Positions 17,767-25,287 of a DNA stretch of 64,000 nucleotides are shown piece after piece. The notes beneath the pieces are model-generated. The model ran no database searches. It had not been told where the DNA came from and saw only the letters and a program-made list of their open reading frames with translations. Position numbers and translations under genes: made by a program. Each line of letters opens with the position of its first letter. Within the stretch, counting starts at the first letter, position 1. The DNA lies in the NCBI GenBank assembly GCA_013297885.1, contig JAAFIR010000010.1, positions 62,001-126,000 on the forward strand, read 5' to 3'. This DNA is from Leptospirales bacterium (GTDB lineage Bacteria; Spirochaetota; Leptospiria; Leptospirales; Leptospiraceae).

Positions 17767-18318
17767 TTAGTTTTTTCCTTTTTTGGCTACAAATATAACT
17801 TCTTTTGTCCCAAAAATATTTTTAAAAGAATAATAAATAAAAATAAATGGTAATACAAACAAAACGATTATAAACATCATTACAAATCCACCAGACTTCA
17901 ATAACGAACTTGCTGCCATAGAGCCTAAAATTAAAGCGGAACCAGTCCAAGCAATTGACTTTAAACTCCAATCATTAAGTTTAAAAAAATCAGCAGGAAC
18001 ATTTATAAAATAAATAATCATCGAAACTACAATTAATAAAAAACACCAAACAGCATTTCCACCTTCTTTGGTAAATTCTGAACTTGCAGAAGAACCACCA
18101 GAACTTCCACCACTTCGAGTAGAGCTTGAACTAAACCATGTCCCACCACCACCACTTCTAGAAGAACTACTGCTTCTATAAGATGAACCACTACTTCTAG
18201 ATCCGCTGCTTCTAAAACTACTTCCACCACCTGGTCTAGCTTCTAAATTTGAAATAATCGATTCAAATAAAATGCTAGATATAAAAACAAAACTGAACAA
18301 TAATAAAAATTTTTTCAT
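17767..18318 (-). CDS. Membrane protein with Ser/Gly/Arg-rich low-complexity segment
   Basis: 183 residues: a signal-like N-terminus (to about residue 25), then some 50 residues made almost only of Ser, Gly and Arg with a few aromatic residues, then three hydrophobic segments and a short basic tail. Such GSR-rich membrane proteins are often found beside TPM-domain genes, as here. The codons used in the repeat are mixed, so it is not a recent simple-sequence expansion. Its ATG overlaps the upstream stop by four bases and its stop is one base before the Tim44-like gene. Confidence 0.6.
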   Translation of the reverse strand: MKKFLLLFSFVFISSILFESIISNLEARPGGGSSFRSSGSRSSGSSYRSSSSSRSGGGGTWFSSSSTRSGGSSGGSSASSEFTKEGGNAVWCFLLIVVSMIIYFINVPADFFKLNDWSLKSIAWTGSALILGSMAASSLLKSGGFVMMFIIVLFVLPFIFIYYSFKNIFGTKEVIFVAKKGKN

Positions 18319-18944
18319 AAGATAATCTCCAAATCATCAGGGATTTCATTTACATCATTTGCTTCTATGGGGATAAATTTCTCACAAATTGGAATCATCG
18401 ATTCAAGAGCAAAATTTAATCGCTCAGAAGATTTTCCATCAGGAAAAGATTTAAAGACAGTTTTAAAATTGGATTTCATTTTTGAAAGTTCATCAAATGG
18501 AATTCTTTTCAGAACAACTTTATCTTCTAAAAAAACAATTTCATTTTCAAAAATTGAAATGTAAATTAAAATTCCTTGTCTAGATACAGTTTCATAAATA
18601 TTCCCTTTTTGGAAACTAGCTCTTGCATAAATTTCTGTGTTTCTAATTTTTATGTTTTTGGGAGTAAGAATAGAATGAAGAATTGGAATTGAAGAAATTA
18701 AAAAGCCAATTGCTCCAAAAATTAATGGAATAAAAACAAGCCATTCATCGTCAAATTCTTCATCAGAAAAAACTGTAAAAGAGATTCCTAATGATATAAA
18801 AACTAAACTTACTATCAATGGAATAAAAATATAATTTCCACTTTTGGGTGCAATGGCAACTACTACTTCAACGCCAGATTTTTTTTCGATATTACCAATA
18901 AAATTAGAGAGTTTATCTCTAAAATCTTTACTTAAAATTGACAT
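18315..18944 (-). CDS. TPM-domain membrane protein
   Basis: About 209 residues from ATG 18944, preferred over TTG 18950 because AAAGG lies seven bases before the ATG. The first 40 residues (KDFRDKLSNFIGNIEKKSGVEVVVAIAPKSGNY) match the start of a TPM domain, which has phosphatase-like or photosystem-repair roles in other organisms. Two hydrophobic segments interrupt it (near 42-60 and 72-92), and the second half (EIYARASFQKGNIYETVSRQGILIYISIFE) resumes the TPM pattern. It heads the three-gene operon. Confidence 0.65.
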   Translation of the reverse strand: MSILSKDFRDKLSNFIGNIEKKSGVEVVVAIAPKSGNYIFIPLIVSLVFISLGISFTVFSDEEFDDEWLVFIPLIFGAIGFLISSIPILHSILTPKNIKIRNTEIYARASFQKGNIYETVSRQGILIYISIFENEIVFLEDKVVLKRIPFDELSKMKSNFKTVFKSFPDGKSSERLNFALESMIPICEKFIPIEANDVNEIPDDLEIIL

Positions 18945-19049
18945 ATTCAAACCTTTGTAAAACTATCTAGTTTTAATTTGACTTAAAATAAAAGCAAGTT
19001 TTTTTTGAAGAAATTATTATGAATTCTAGAAGTTTTTGTAATACGAACC

Positions 19050-20255
19050 TTAAGAACTTTTAACTAAATACATATCAATTTCTCCTTTATTTTTTGCATT
19101 TACTTTGCCTCTGTATTCACAAATAAATTTATCTTTTATTAAATCATATGTGCTTTTAGAAATATTCACTTCCCCAATAATACCCGAAGATTCCATTCTA
19201 CTTGCTGTGTTTACAGTATCACCCCAAATATCAAAAGCAAATTTTTCTTTACCAATTACTCCAGCGATAATTGGACCTGAGTGTACTCCAATTCTTAATT
19301 CAAAAAAAGGTTCGTTTGATTTTTCTTTTTTTATTTTTAAAGTCCTCATATATTCATTTAATTCAACTGCACATGAAACGGCGTCAAACGCATGAGTAAA
19401 ATTTTCTGTTGGAATACCACCAGCACACATATAAGCATCTCCAATAGTTTTAATTTTTTCAATATTATGTTTTTTTATGATTTTATCAAACTCAGAAAAA
19501 ATATGATCAAGCATTGAAACTAGTTCATCTGGTTTTAACTTTTCAGCAATTTTTGTAAACCCTGCCATATCAGTAAAAATCACAGAAACAGATTCATAAT
19601 ACTTTGGAATAACTTTATCGTTTTCTTTTAACTCAAGGGCTATTTTTTCAGGTAAGATATTTAATAATAAATTATCAGATTTTTTTCTTTCTAAATCCAG
19701 ATTTTTAGATAAAATAAAAATTAATATACCAGTTAAAATCAAAATAAAAACATAATTTCCACCTGCATCTAAATATCTATCTTGATCCATTTTGTATAAT
19801 GTCATTACTTCAGGTTTAAAAAATTCTATTCCAAAAAGTAAAATTGTAACTAAAATATAAATGGAATATACAAAATAAAGATTATGAGTTCTTAAAAGAA
19901 TAGTTGCAATCACTAAAGCTGGAATCAAATAATAATGAGATCCACCAATTGAGCCACCATTTGTTATCCAGTTAATTGATAAATAGAATAAAATAGTTAA
20001 ATTAAATGGCCAAAACAAAGCATAATAAATATTTTTAAATCTAGATAAATAATAAAAAAATAAAAATAAAATTCCTGTTACAAAACTTAATGTAAATAAG
20101 ATAAGAAAATTTGGAAGATAAAAAGTTCCAAATGAACCAAGAATATTGATTACTCCATTTACAAGTGAAATGGAGTTGAACAACCTATGTTCTAAAGAAC
20201 TCTTTTTGGGATTTCCAATTAAATAAAACATCAAATTTTTAATTTTTTCATTCAT
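19050..20255 (-). CDS. Class III adenylate cyclase with multi-span N-terminal membrane domain
   Basis: 401 residues. About six to seven membrane helices fill residues 25-185, then a linker (LLNILPEKIALELKE) and a catalytic domain from about 222. Metal-binding Asp229 (FTDMAGF) and Asp273 (IGDAYM) are present. Lys269 and Asp342 (FDIWGD) are the residues that select ATP over GTP, and Asn349 and Arg353 support the transition state. So it should make cAMP, probably sensing something through the membrane part. It is divergent from the ECF sigma operon. A Crp-type regulator with a kept cAMP pocket lies at the start of the window. Confidence 0.9.
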   Translation of the reverse strand: MNEKIKNLMFYLIGNPKKSSLEHRLFNSISLVNGVINILGSFGTFYLPNFLILFTLSFVTGILFLFFYYLSRFKNIYYALFWPFNLTILFYLSINWITNGGSIGGSHYYLIPALVIATILLRTHNLYFVYSIYILVTILLFGIEFFKPEVMTLYKMDQDRYLDAGGNYVFILILTGILIFILSKNLDLERKKSDNLLLNILPEKIALELKENDKVIPKYYESVSVIFTDMAGFTKIAEKLKPDELVSMLDHIFSEFDKIIKKHNIEKIKTIGDAYMCAGGIPTENFTHAFDAVSCAVELNEYMRTLKIKKEKSNEPFFELRIGVHSGPIIAGVIGKEKFAFDIWGDTVNTASRMESSGIIGEVNISKSTYDLIKDKFICEYRGKVNAKNKGEIDMYLVKSS

Positions 20256-20277
20256 ATTTTATATTACTTCTTTTTTT

Positions 20278-20316
20278 AATAAGTTACAGTGTAACTTATT
20301 TTTGTCTTTTAGTAAA
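20278..20316 (+). promoter_or_regulatory. Dyad and candidate ECF-type promoter of the msrB/ECF operon
   Basis: AATAAGTTAC-AGT-GTAACTTATT at 20278-20300 is a perfect 10-bp inverted repeat in the short gap between the divergent cyclase and DoxX genes. Its right half gives GTAACT (20291-20296), and TAAA lies 16 bases on (20313-20316). A GTAAC-type -35 box is typical of ECF sigma factors. The dyad is followed by a T-run, but with both neighbours starting here a terminator makes little sense. Confidence 0.45.
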
Positions 20317-20326
20317 ATAAAATATC

Positions 20327-20731
20327 ATGACAAATTTAATTTTTATTTTAAGATTGGTAGTAGCTATTATTTACTTGCAAACACTTTATTTTAAACTTTC
20401 AGGTGCTGAGGAATCTAAGTATATTTTTAGTATGTTAAAAGTAGAACCATTTGGTCGGATTTTAACAGGGGTGATTGAACTCATTGTTTCTATTTTAATT
20501 CTTCTCCCCAAAACATATTTGATTGGAAGTTTTATAAGCCTAGGAGTTATTTCAGGTGCAATTTTTGCTCATTTATTTATACTTGGAATTGAAGTTCAAA
20601 ACGATTCGGGCTTATTATTTATTTTAGCTGTAATTATTTTTGTATTTAGTTTATTGATTTTAATTATACAAAAAAAAGAATTTATTAATTTATTAAAAAG
20701 GACTAAAAATGAAATATCTAGTTTTATTTAG
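20327..20731 (+). CDS. DoxX-like four-helix membrane protein
   Basis: 134 residues with four hydrophobic helices (about 2-20, 43-63, 67-88, 97-115) and the DoxX-like opening [23 protein letters not shown]. DoxX proteins take part in membrane redox or sulfur stress in other bacteria. It is the first gene of the ECF operon, 11 bases after the candidate -10 element, with no clear ribosome site, so translation may be leaderless-like. Its end overlaps msrB by 23 bases. Confidence 0.65.
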   Translation: MTNLIFILRLVVAIIYLQTLYFKLSGAEESKYIFSMLKVEPFGRILTGVIELIVSILILLPKTYLIGSFISLGVISGAIFAHLFILGIEVQNDSGLLFILAVIIFVFSLLILIIQKKEFINLLKRTKNEISSFI

Positions 20732-21167
20732 CATTATATTTTGCAACCCATCATCTAAAGAAATTAAAAGTTTCCCTATTCAAAAAACTGATGCTGAATG
20801 GAAAAAAGTTTTGAATGAAGAAGAATTTAAAGTTTTAAGAAAAAAAGGAACTGAAAGAGCTTTTACAGGTGATCTTCATGATAAAAAAGAAAAAGGAATT
20901 TATATTTGTAAAGCTTGTAACCATAAACTTTTTTCCTCAGATACAAAATTTGATTCAGGAACAGGCTGGCCAAGTTTTTTTAAACCAATTAAAGAAGAAA
21001 ATATTGGTAAAGAATCTGATTTTAGTTTTGGTATGAAAAGAATGGAAGTTCATTGTGCAAATTGTGGTGGGCATTTAGGTCATGTTTTTGAAGACGGACC
21101 AAATCCTACAGGACTTAGATATTGTATTAATTCAGTTTCTTTAAAATTTTTAACAGAACAGAAATGA
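20709..21167 (+). CDS. msrB: Methionine-R-sulfoxide reductase MsrB, predicted lipoprotein
   Basis: 152 residues. Zinc-binding Cys67/Cys70 (CKAC) and Cys116/Cys119 (CANC), substrate loop [16 protein letters not shown] and catalytic Cys139 in RYCIN are all present. The N-terminus LVLFSIIFC is a short lipoprotein signal with Cys12 as acceptor, so the enzyme should work on the periplasmic side. It reduces oxidised methionine in proteins. AAAGGAC precedes the ATG. The membrane protein encoded just upstream could pass electrons to it, as YedZ/MsrQ does for MsrP; that is inference. Confidence 0.92.
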   Translation: MKYLVLFSIIFCNPSSKEIKSFPIQKTDAEWKKVLNEEEFKVLRKKGTERAFTGDLHDKKEKGIYICKACNHKLFSSDTKFDSGTGWPSFFKPIKEENIGKESDFSFGMKRMEVHCANCGGHLGHVFEDGPNPTGLRYCINSVSLKFLTEQK

Positions 21168-21586
21168 AATATATATTATTTTTTATTTTAAATCATTTTA
21201 TTTTTTCTGAAGAAATTATAAATATAACCCAAGTTGCTTGTCAATTTATTGAAGCTGAAAAAATGAATTATAACTACTTAACAAAAAAAGATTCTGATTG
21301 TGAAAAAATTAATTCCAGCACAATAAATACTAGAAATAAAGATTTTAAAGTTGTTAAATTAAAACCGGGAAAATATAATTTCAGAGTGAAAAATGAAAAT
21401 ATTCCTTATGAAGTTGGATTCTGGCTTAGAGGTCAAGGATTTTCTAGATTTACTTTGCCATCTATAAGTGGAGGTGGATTATATTTGAATACTTCCAAAG
21501 ATTATAATATTGAATTAAAAAAAGGAAAATACTTGATGAGTTGTCCTTTAAATCCCACTCCTGATTATGAGGTAATAGTTGAATGA
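21164..21586 (+). CDS. Exported cupredoxin-like protein
   Basis: 140 residues with a signal peptide (to about 16). The mature part starts with [14 protein letters not shown] and ends [19 protein letters not shown] beta-sandwich pattern with a Cys near each end and the [26 protein letters not shown] segment resembles cupredoxins, where a Cys in the last loop binds copper. The usual His ligands are not obvious, so metal binding is uncertain; the two Cys could form a disulfide. Start overlaps the msrB stop by four bases. Confidence 0.5.
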   Translation: MKYILFFILNHFIFSEEIINITQVACQFIEAEKMNYNYLTKKDSDCEKINSSTINTRNKDFKVVKLKPGKYNFRVKNENIPYEVGFWLRGQGFSRFTLPSISGGGLYLNTSKDYNIELKKGKYLMSCPLNPTPDYEVIVE

Positions 21587-22095
21587 TTAACCAAATAATT
21601 TCAGAAACAATTAGTTTGATAAATGATTTAATTTATCATATACATCAACTTGAAGATGAGGAATACATACTTAAATTAAAAGAATTTTCTAATTCAACTA
21701 TCGGAGAACATATTCGACATATATTCAATTTTTATGAATGTATTTTAAACGGTATTAAAACTGGGACAGTTAATTATGATATTAGAATTAGAGATAAAAA
21801 AATTGAAACTGAGAAAGATTATGCAATATTAAGGTTCCAAGAAATGATAGAAATTTTACCTAGTCTAAAAAGTTTTGATTCAAAAAAAATAAATTTTATA
21901 CAAAATGAAAATGAAATAGAAACAAATCTTTTAAGAGAATTAATTTACTCAAATGAACATTTAATTCATCATTCTGCAATTCTTAGAATCTATTTTCAAA
22001 TTAATTTTCCAGATAAAAAAATTTCTAAAAATTTTGGTTTTAACAAATCAACCTTAAATTACAATGAAACTTTGAGTTTTTTGAGTTTAAAATGA
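21583..22095 (+). CDS. DinB-like four-helix-bundle protein
   Basis: 170 residues, all helical. Two histidine motifs typical of the DinB/YfiT fold are visible: GEHIRHIFNFYECI and EHLIHHSAILRIYF, which together would hold a metal ion. In this superfamily such proteins include thiol-dependent S-transferases. The position between a redox-repair enzyme and an ECF sigma factor suggests a thiol or stress role, by inference. Overlaps both neighbours by four bases. Confidence 0.6.
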   Translation: MINQIISETISLINDLIYHIHQLEDEEYILKLKEFSNSTIGEHIRHIFNFYECILNGIKTGTVNYDIRIRDKKIETEKDYAILRFQEMIEILPSLKSFDSKKINFIQNENEIETNLLRELIYSNEHLIHHSAILRIYFQINFPDKKISKNFGFNKSTLNYNETLSFLSLK

Positions 22096-22667
22096 TTTTA
22101 TCTTTTACAAAAGAGTTTCTTTTTTTTAAATTGTATTCTGTGAAAGATGAATTATCCAATTTGATGTTTGAAGCTCAAAATGGAAATTCTAAGTCTTATG
22201 AAATTTTACTACATAAAATAAGTGAGATTATTAGAAAATATTTGAACAAAAGAATTTTTAACAAAGAAGAATTAGAAGACGTTCTGCAAGAAATTCTAAT
22301 TTCTGTTCATCACGCTAGACATACTTTTAATTCGGAAAGAGTTTTTACTCCTTGGTTATTTGGAATAGCAAGAAACCAATTAAATAAATTTTTTTCAATT
22401 GTTAAAAAAAGAAAAGAAGTTCCACTTCCAGAATTTGATTTTATATTTAAAGAAAATGAAATTTCTGAAAATCCAAAAATAATATTACTTAAAAAAAAAT
22501 GGTTAGAATTACCAAAAAAACAAAGATTAGTTTTAGAATATTTAAAATACCGTGGACTGAGTATTAAAGAAACTTCCAAACTTACTGGTCTAAGTTTATC
22601 AAATGTAAAAGTAATTGCACATCGAGCTTATGAAAGGTTGAGGAATGAATTAAATGAAAACGAATGA
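22092..22667 (+). CDS. ECF-type RNA polymerase sigma factor
   Basis: 191 residues. Region 2 is seen at about 30-95 (LEDVLQEILISVHHARHTF and TPWLFGIARNQ) and region 4 at about 130-185 (LPKKQRLVLEYLKYRGLSIKETSKLTGLSLSNVKVIAHRAYERLR). ATG 22092 overlaps the upstream stop by four bases; a GTG at 22140 would give a start nearer the family norm. It is followed, with a 14-base overlap, by a DUF1109/NrsF-like membrane protein, a known anti-sigma type. The sigma factor probably drives its own operon. Confidence 0.9.
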   Translation: MILSFTKEFLFFKLYSVKDELSNLMFEAQNGNSKSYEILLHKISEIIRKYLNKRIFNKEELEDVLQEILISVHHARHTFNSERVFTPWLFGIARNQLNKFFSIVKKRKEVPLPEFDFIFKENEISENPKIILLKKKWLELPKKQRLVLEYLKYRGLSIKETSKLTGLSLSNVKVIAHRAYERLRNELNENE

Positions 22668-23292
22668 GCTTATTTCTAATTTAACTAAAAATTTAAAACC
22701 TGTTCAACAAATTCATAACCAAAATAAATCATTTTTTTTTCTGTTATCTATTGTAATATTTTTTTCAATTTTATTAATATTTTTCTTATCAGATAGATTT
22801 CAATTTCTGCATATGCCGATTAACAAAAATGAATTAGGAATTTTAATTTTGCTTTTTTTATTTTCTTTATTTTATTTTATTCAGATTTCAACTCCAACTA
22901 ATTCAGTTCTATTTTATTCTCTTCCAATTTTAGCACTTAGCTATTTTTCTTTTTTAGTATATAGATTTTTTTTTCCAGCAAATAGTTTTATTGAATATGA
23001 ATATCATGGATGTTTTAAAGATTTTTTATTATTTTATTCTTCATTTTTTATTTTAAATTTGATTATTTTGCTAAGAAGATTTACAACTGAAATCTTAAAA
23101 GCAAGTATTATTTCTGGATTTTTAGAAACTTCAGCATCTAGTATTTGTTTATTAATTTTATGTCCATATGAAGATGCAAAACATTTAATCGAATATCATT
23201 TTACTGTTATGTTAATTGGGATTTTAATCTCAACTATCATGAAATATTATTCATTAAAATTTTATTTTAGAAAAAAGTTATCTTTTTACTAA
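22654..23292 (+). CDS. NrsF-like (DUF1109) membrane anti-sigma factor
   Basis: 212 residues with six membrane helices and a short cytoplasmic N-terminus (KTNELISNLTKNLKPVQQIHN), the layout of NrsF proteins that hold ECF sigma factors at the membrane. In Caulobacter the NrsF-SigF pair responds to dichromate, cadmium and related oxidative stress through cysteines; here a Cys-containing loop (EYHGCFKDF) and ICLLILCPYEDA near the C-terminal part are candidates. Its 3' end overlaps the converging gene by 15 bases. Confidence 0.75.
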   Translation: MKTNELISNLTKNLKPVQQIHNQNKSFFFLLSIVIFFSILLIFFLSDRFQFLHMPINKNELGILILLFLFSLFYFIQISTPTNSVLFYSLPILALSYFSFLVYRFFFPANSFIEYEYHGCFKDFLLFYSSFFILNLIILLRRFTTEILKASIISGFLETSASSICLLILCPYEDAKHLIEYHFTVMLIGILISTIMKYYSLKFYFRKKLSFY

Positions 23293-23496
23293 TTTTTTTT
23301 GAATTTGAATTCTAAATTTTTCCCAGTTATAATTTTCATTTAATTCTTTTAATTCTTTTTCTGAACCATACCTCAAAAAATCTAAAATTTCATCTTTTTC
23401 AAAACCTGAGACTGATGATAAATCATCAATGACTCTTTGCATTCTTCTTGCATCTTTTTCATTAAATCCAAGGATTGAAGAAATTTTTTCAATCAT
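23278..23496 (-). CDS. Small hypothetical helical protein, 72 residues
   Basis: Acidic, helical, no recognised domain (NEKDARRMQRVIDDLSSVSGF, DEILDFLRYGSEKELKEL). It follows the PilZ gene with a four-base ATGA overlap and converges on the anti-sigma gene with a 15-base overlap of 3' ends. Its tight coupling to a PilZ protein supports it as real. Confidence 0.55.
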   Translation of the reverse strand: MIEKISSILGFNEKDARRMQRVIDDLSSVSGFEKDEILDFLRYGSEKELKELNENYNWEKFRIQIQKKLVKR

Positions 23497-23831
23497 AAAA
23501 CTAATTTATCTAAATTAACTTCTTGAGAAAATGCAACTCCAAGAAACATCATTTCTTTTCCATCAAATTCTTTGTAAAGATACCAAGCTTTTGTTGCATC
23601 AATAGCGAAAACTTCAGTATCAAAACCATTTTCGTTTTTTAGCAAAACTTTTAGTGGATATTTTTTTGATTTTTGAACAAATGTTTCTTTTGGTATCACA
23701 ATACAAGCACCACCATTTGAAAGATCAAATAGTTGAATTTCAAAAAAATCTGAATTTTCATGTAATTGAATATAAGTTTTAACTTCTTCTCTATTTTGCA
23801 TATTAAATCTTTCATGTTGTCTTTCTTTCAT
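23493..23831 (-). CDS. PilZ-domain protein (cyclic-di-GMP binding)
   Basis: 112 residues, a single PilZ domain. The RxxxR element is RQHER at 4-8 and the D/NxSxxG element is DLSNGG, both needed for cyclic-di-GMP binding. It starts at ATG 23831 and overlaps the 72-residue gene after it. No diguanylate cyclase or flagellar gene is next to it. The 351-base stretch upstream (23832-24182) holds a repeat element and no gene. Confidence 0.72.
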   Translation of the reverse strand: MKERQHERFNMQNREEVKTYIQLHENSDFFEIQLFDLSNGGACIVIPKETFVQKSKKYPLKVLLKNENGFDTEVFAIDATKAWYLYKEFDGKEMMFLGVAFSQEVNLDKLVL

Positions 23832-24029
23832 ACTATTAAAATATACGATAAAAATGATAAAATATGTATATAATTTTTTTAATAATTCTAACTTTTTTAT
23901 CTTTATTTTTGATTAATATGTTGGTTTCATATTGGAGTTGAAAAATCATAGAAATATTCTCTAATTGATTTATTCTATTTTTGTTGAAATTTTTGCTTGA
24001 ACTATTGATTTTTATTATTATACAATTCT

Positions 24030-24121
24030 GCGAAAAGGATCGAAGCGGTATCAAAAAATTACGAATGTAATTTTTTGATAGTAGCTAAGAGCCTGATTTT
24101 TGCTTTAGCAAAAATTCGCCC
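24030..24121 (+). repeat. Two-hairpin intergenic element, subfamily A, copy 5
   Basis: GCGAAAAGGATCGAAGCG, hairpin 1 with 14-bp arms TATCAAAAAATTAC/GTAATTTTTTGATA, GTAGCTAAGAGCCTG, hairpin 2 TTTTTGC-TTTA-GCAAAAA, TTCGCCC. It is the shortest copy, lying 61 bases beyond the stop of the CDP-alcohol transferase gene. The remaining sequence between 23832 and 24182 is AT-rich with nothing else recognised. Confidence 0.85.
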
Positions 24122-24182
24122 AAAAATATATTAAATATTTTAATTAATTTTTAAAGAAAACAACTTGGATAGTTTTATGTAT

Positions 24183-24764
24183 TTATTTTTGGAATAAAAT
24201 TTTTCTATAATCCCAAAAATATTTTATTCCACCTATAATTATATTAATAACTAAAATTAATTCCAAATAAAAATGATTTAATTTTAAAAAAGGAAAAATT
24301 GGTTCTGACAAATAATAAATAACCACAAAAGTAATATAGTTTACACCTATTTTTCCAAAGATATTTGGACTACCTTGGATTCTTCCTCTTCTATAAAATA
24401 AAAAAGTGCCAAACCAAACTCCAACTAATTCTCTAATAACATGAAATATTAAAACAAAATATGAAAAATCAAAAAAGAACGAAAGACAAAACAGTGCAAC
24501 TGTTGTAACTATTTTATCACAGACTGGATCTAAATAAATTCCTAAAACAGTTTCTTCATCCAAAATTCTTGCTAGATATCCATCTAAAAAATCTGAAATA
24601 ACTGCTAGTAAAGATATGAATATTAGAATTTTATAATATACTAATGAATGGTTTGAATTTACATAAAGATAAAAAAAATAAACAAAAAAAGGAAGAAGTA
24701 AAACTCTAGTGATTGAAACAAAATTTGGAAGATTATAAATATTATTTTTTTCAATTACCTTCAA
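24183..24764 (-). CDS. pgsA: CDP-alcohol phosphatidyltransferase, PgsA-like
   Basis: 193 residues, several membrane helices. The CDP-alcohol motif is complete: Asp58, Asp61-Gly62, Ala65-Arg66, Gly75, Asp79, Asp83 in the D-x2-DG-x2-AR-x8-G-x3-D-x3-D spacing. It transfers a phosphatidyl group from CDP-diacylglycerol, most likely to glycerol-3-phosphate. The start is TTG at 24764, inside the end of the SET-domain gene (14-base overlap). The symbol is a best guess, since other CDP-alcohol transferases share the motif. Confidence 0.78.
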   Translation of the reverse strand: MKVIEKNNIYNLPNFVSITRVLLLPFFVYFFYLYVNSNHSLVYYKILIFISLLAVISDFLDGYLARILDEETVLGIYLDPVCDKIVTTVALFCLSFFFDFSYFVLIFHVIRELVGVWFGTFLFYRRGRIQGSPNIFGKIGVNYITFVVIYYLSEPIFPFLKLNHFYLELILVINIIIGGIKYFWDYRKILFQK

Positions 24765-25287
24765 GTTTATCTATCTTATCTTGAACATATACAGAAAAAT
24801 AACCTTTGTATTTTTCTTGAACTTCTTTGATTTTAAAATCATTACCTGTAAATTTATTGCGGCATATTGATTTTTTACAACTTAATGGAAAAGAATAATC
24901 TGGATCTGTTTCAGTCATTGCATAATCAAAAGTTAATTCTTCACCAACTTCAATATCTTTTATAGCTACAAAAATAATTTGCCCTTTTACTCCACAATTT
25001 GGTTCACAACAATGATTCATTCTCCAATCATCTGAAGGGTTAACTGGATTTAATGGGCAAATTAAAAAATTTTCTGCTATATAATATGCATGATCAGATG
25101 AACCTGAATAAATTTTTTCAAATTCTTCTTTTGATAAAATTACTCCACCAGAAATGCTAACAATCTCATCTTTTAAAATTTTTTCAATTGCAAATAGCCC
25201 CTTATGTTCAATGCCTTGCATTTGAACTTTTTTTGAAACATAACTTTCAGCTTTTATTTTTGAAAGAACTTCTGATGAATATTCCAT
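24751..25287 (-). CDS. SET-domain protein
   Basis: 178 residues. SET features are clear: IEHKGLFAIEKILKDEIVSISGG at the start, NHCCEPNCGVKG (the NHxxxPN pseudoknot), IEVGEELTFDYA with the catalytic-type Tyr, and a Cys-rich C-terminal segment (SCKKSICRNKFTG) that could bind zinc after SET. Eukaryotic relatives methylate lysines; in bacteria the targets are mostly unknown. Its ATG overlaps the TAA of the FHA gene by one base. It is in the middle of a six-gene overlapping operon. Confidence 0.8.
   Translation of the reverse strand: MEYSSEVLSKIKAESYVSKKVQMQGIEHKGLFAIEKILKDEIVSISGGVILSKEEFEKIYSGSSDHAYYIAENFLICPLNPVNPSDDWRMNHCCEPNCGVKGQIIFVAIKDIEVGEELTFDYAMTETDPDYSFPLSCKKSICRNKFTGNDFKIKEVQEKYKGYFSVYVQDKIDKLEGN

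Noticed and set aside
23836-24054. Minus-strand open frame of 72 codons upstream of the PilZ gene
   Set aside because: It starts inside repeat copy 5 and has low-complexity Ile/Lys/Asn content typical of non-coding AT-rich DNA.
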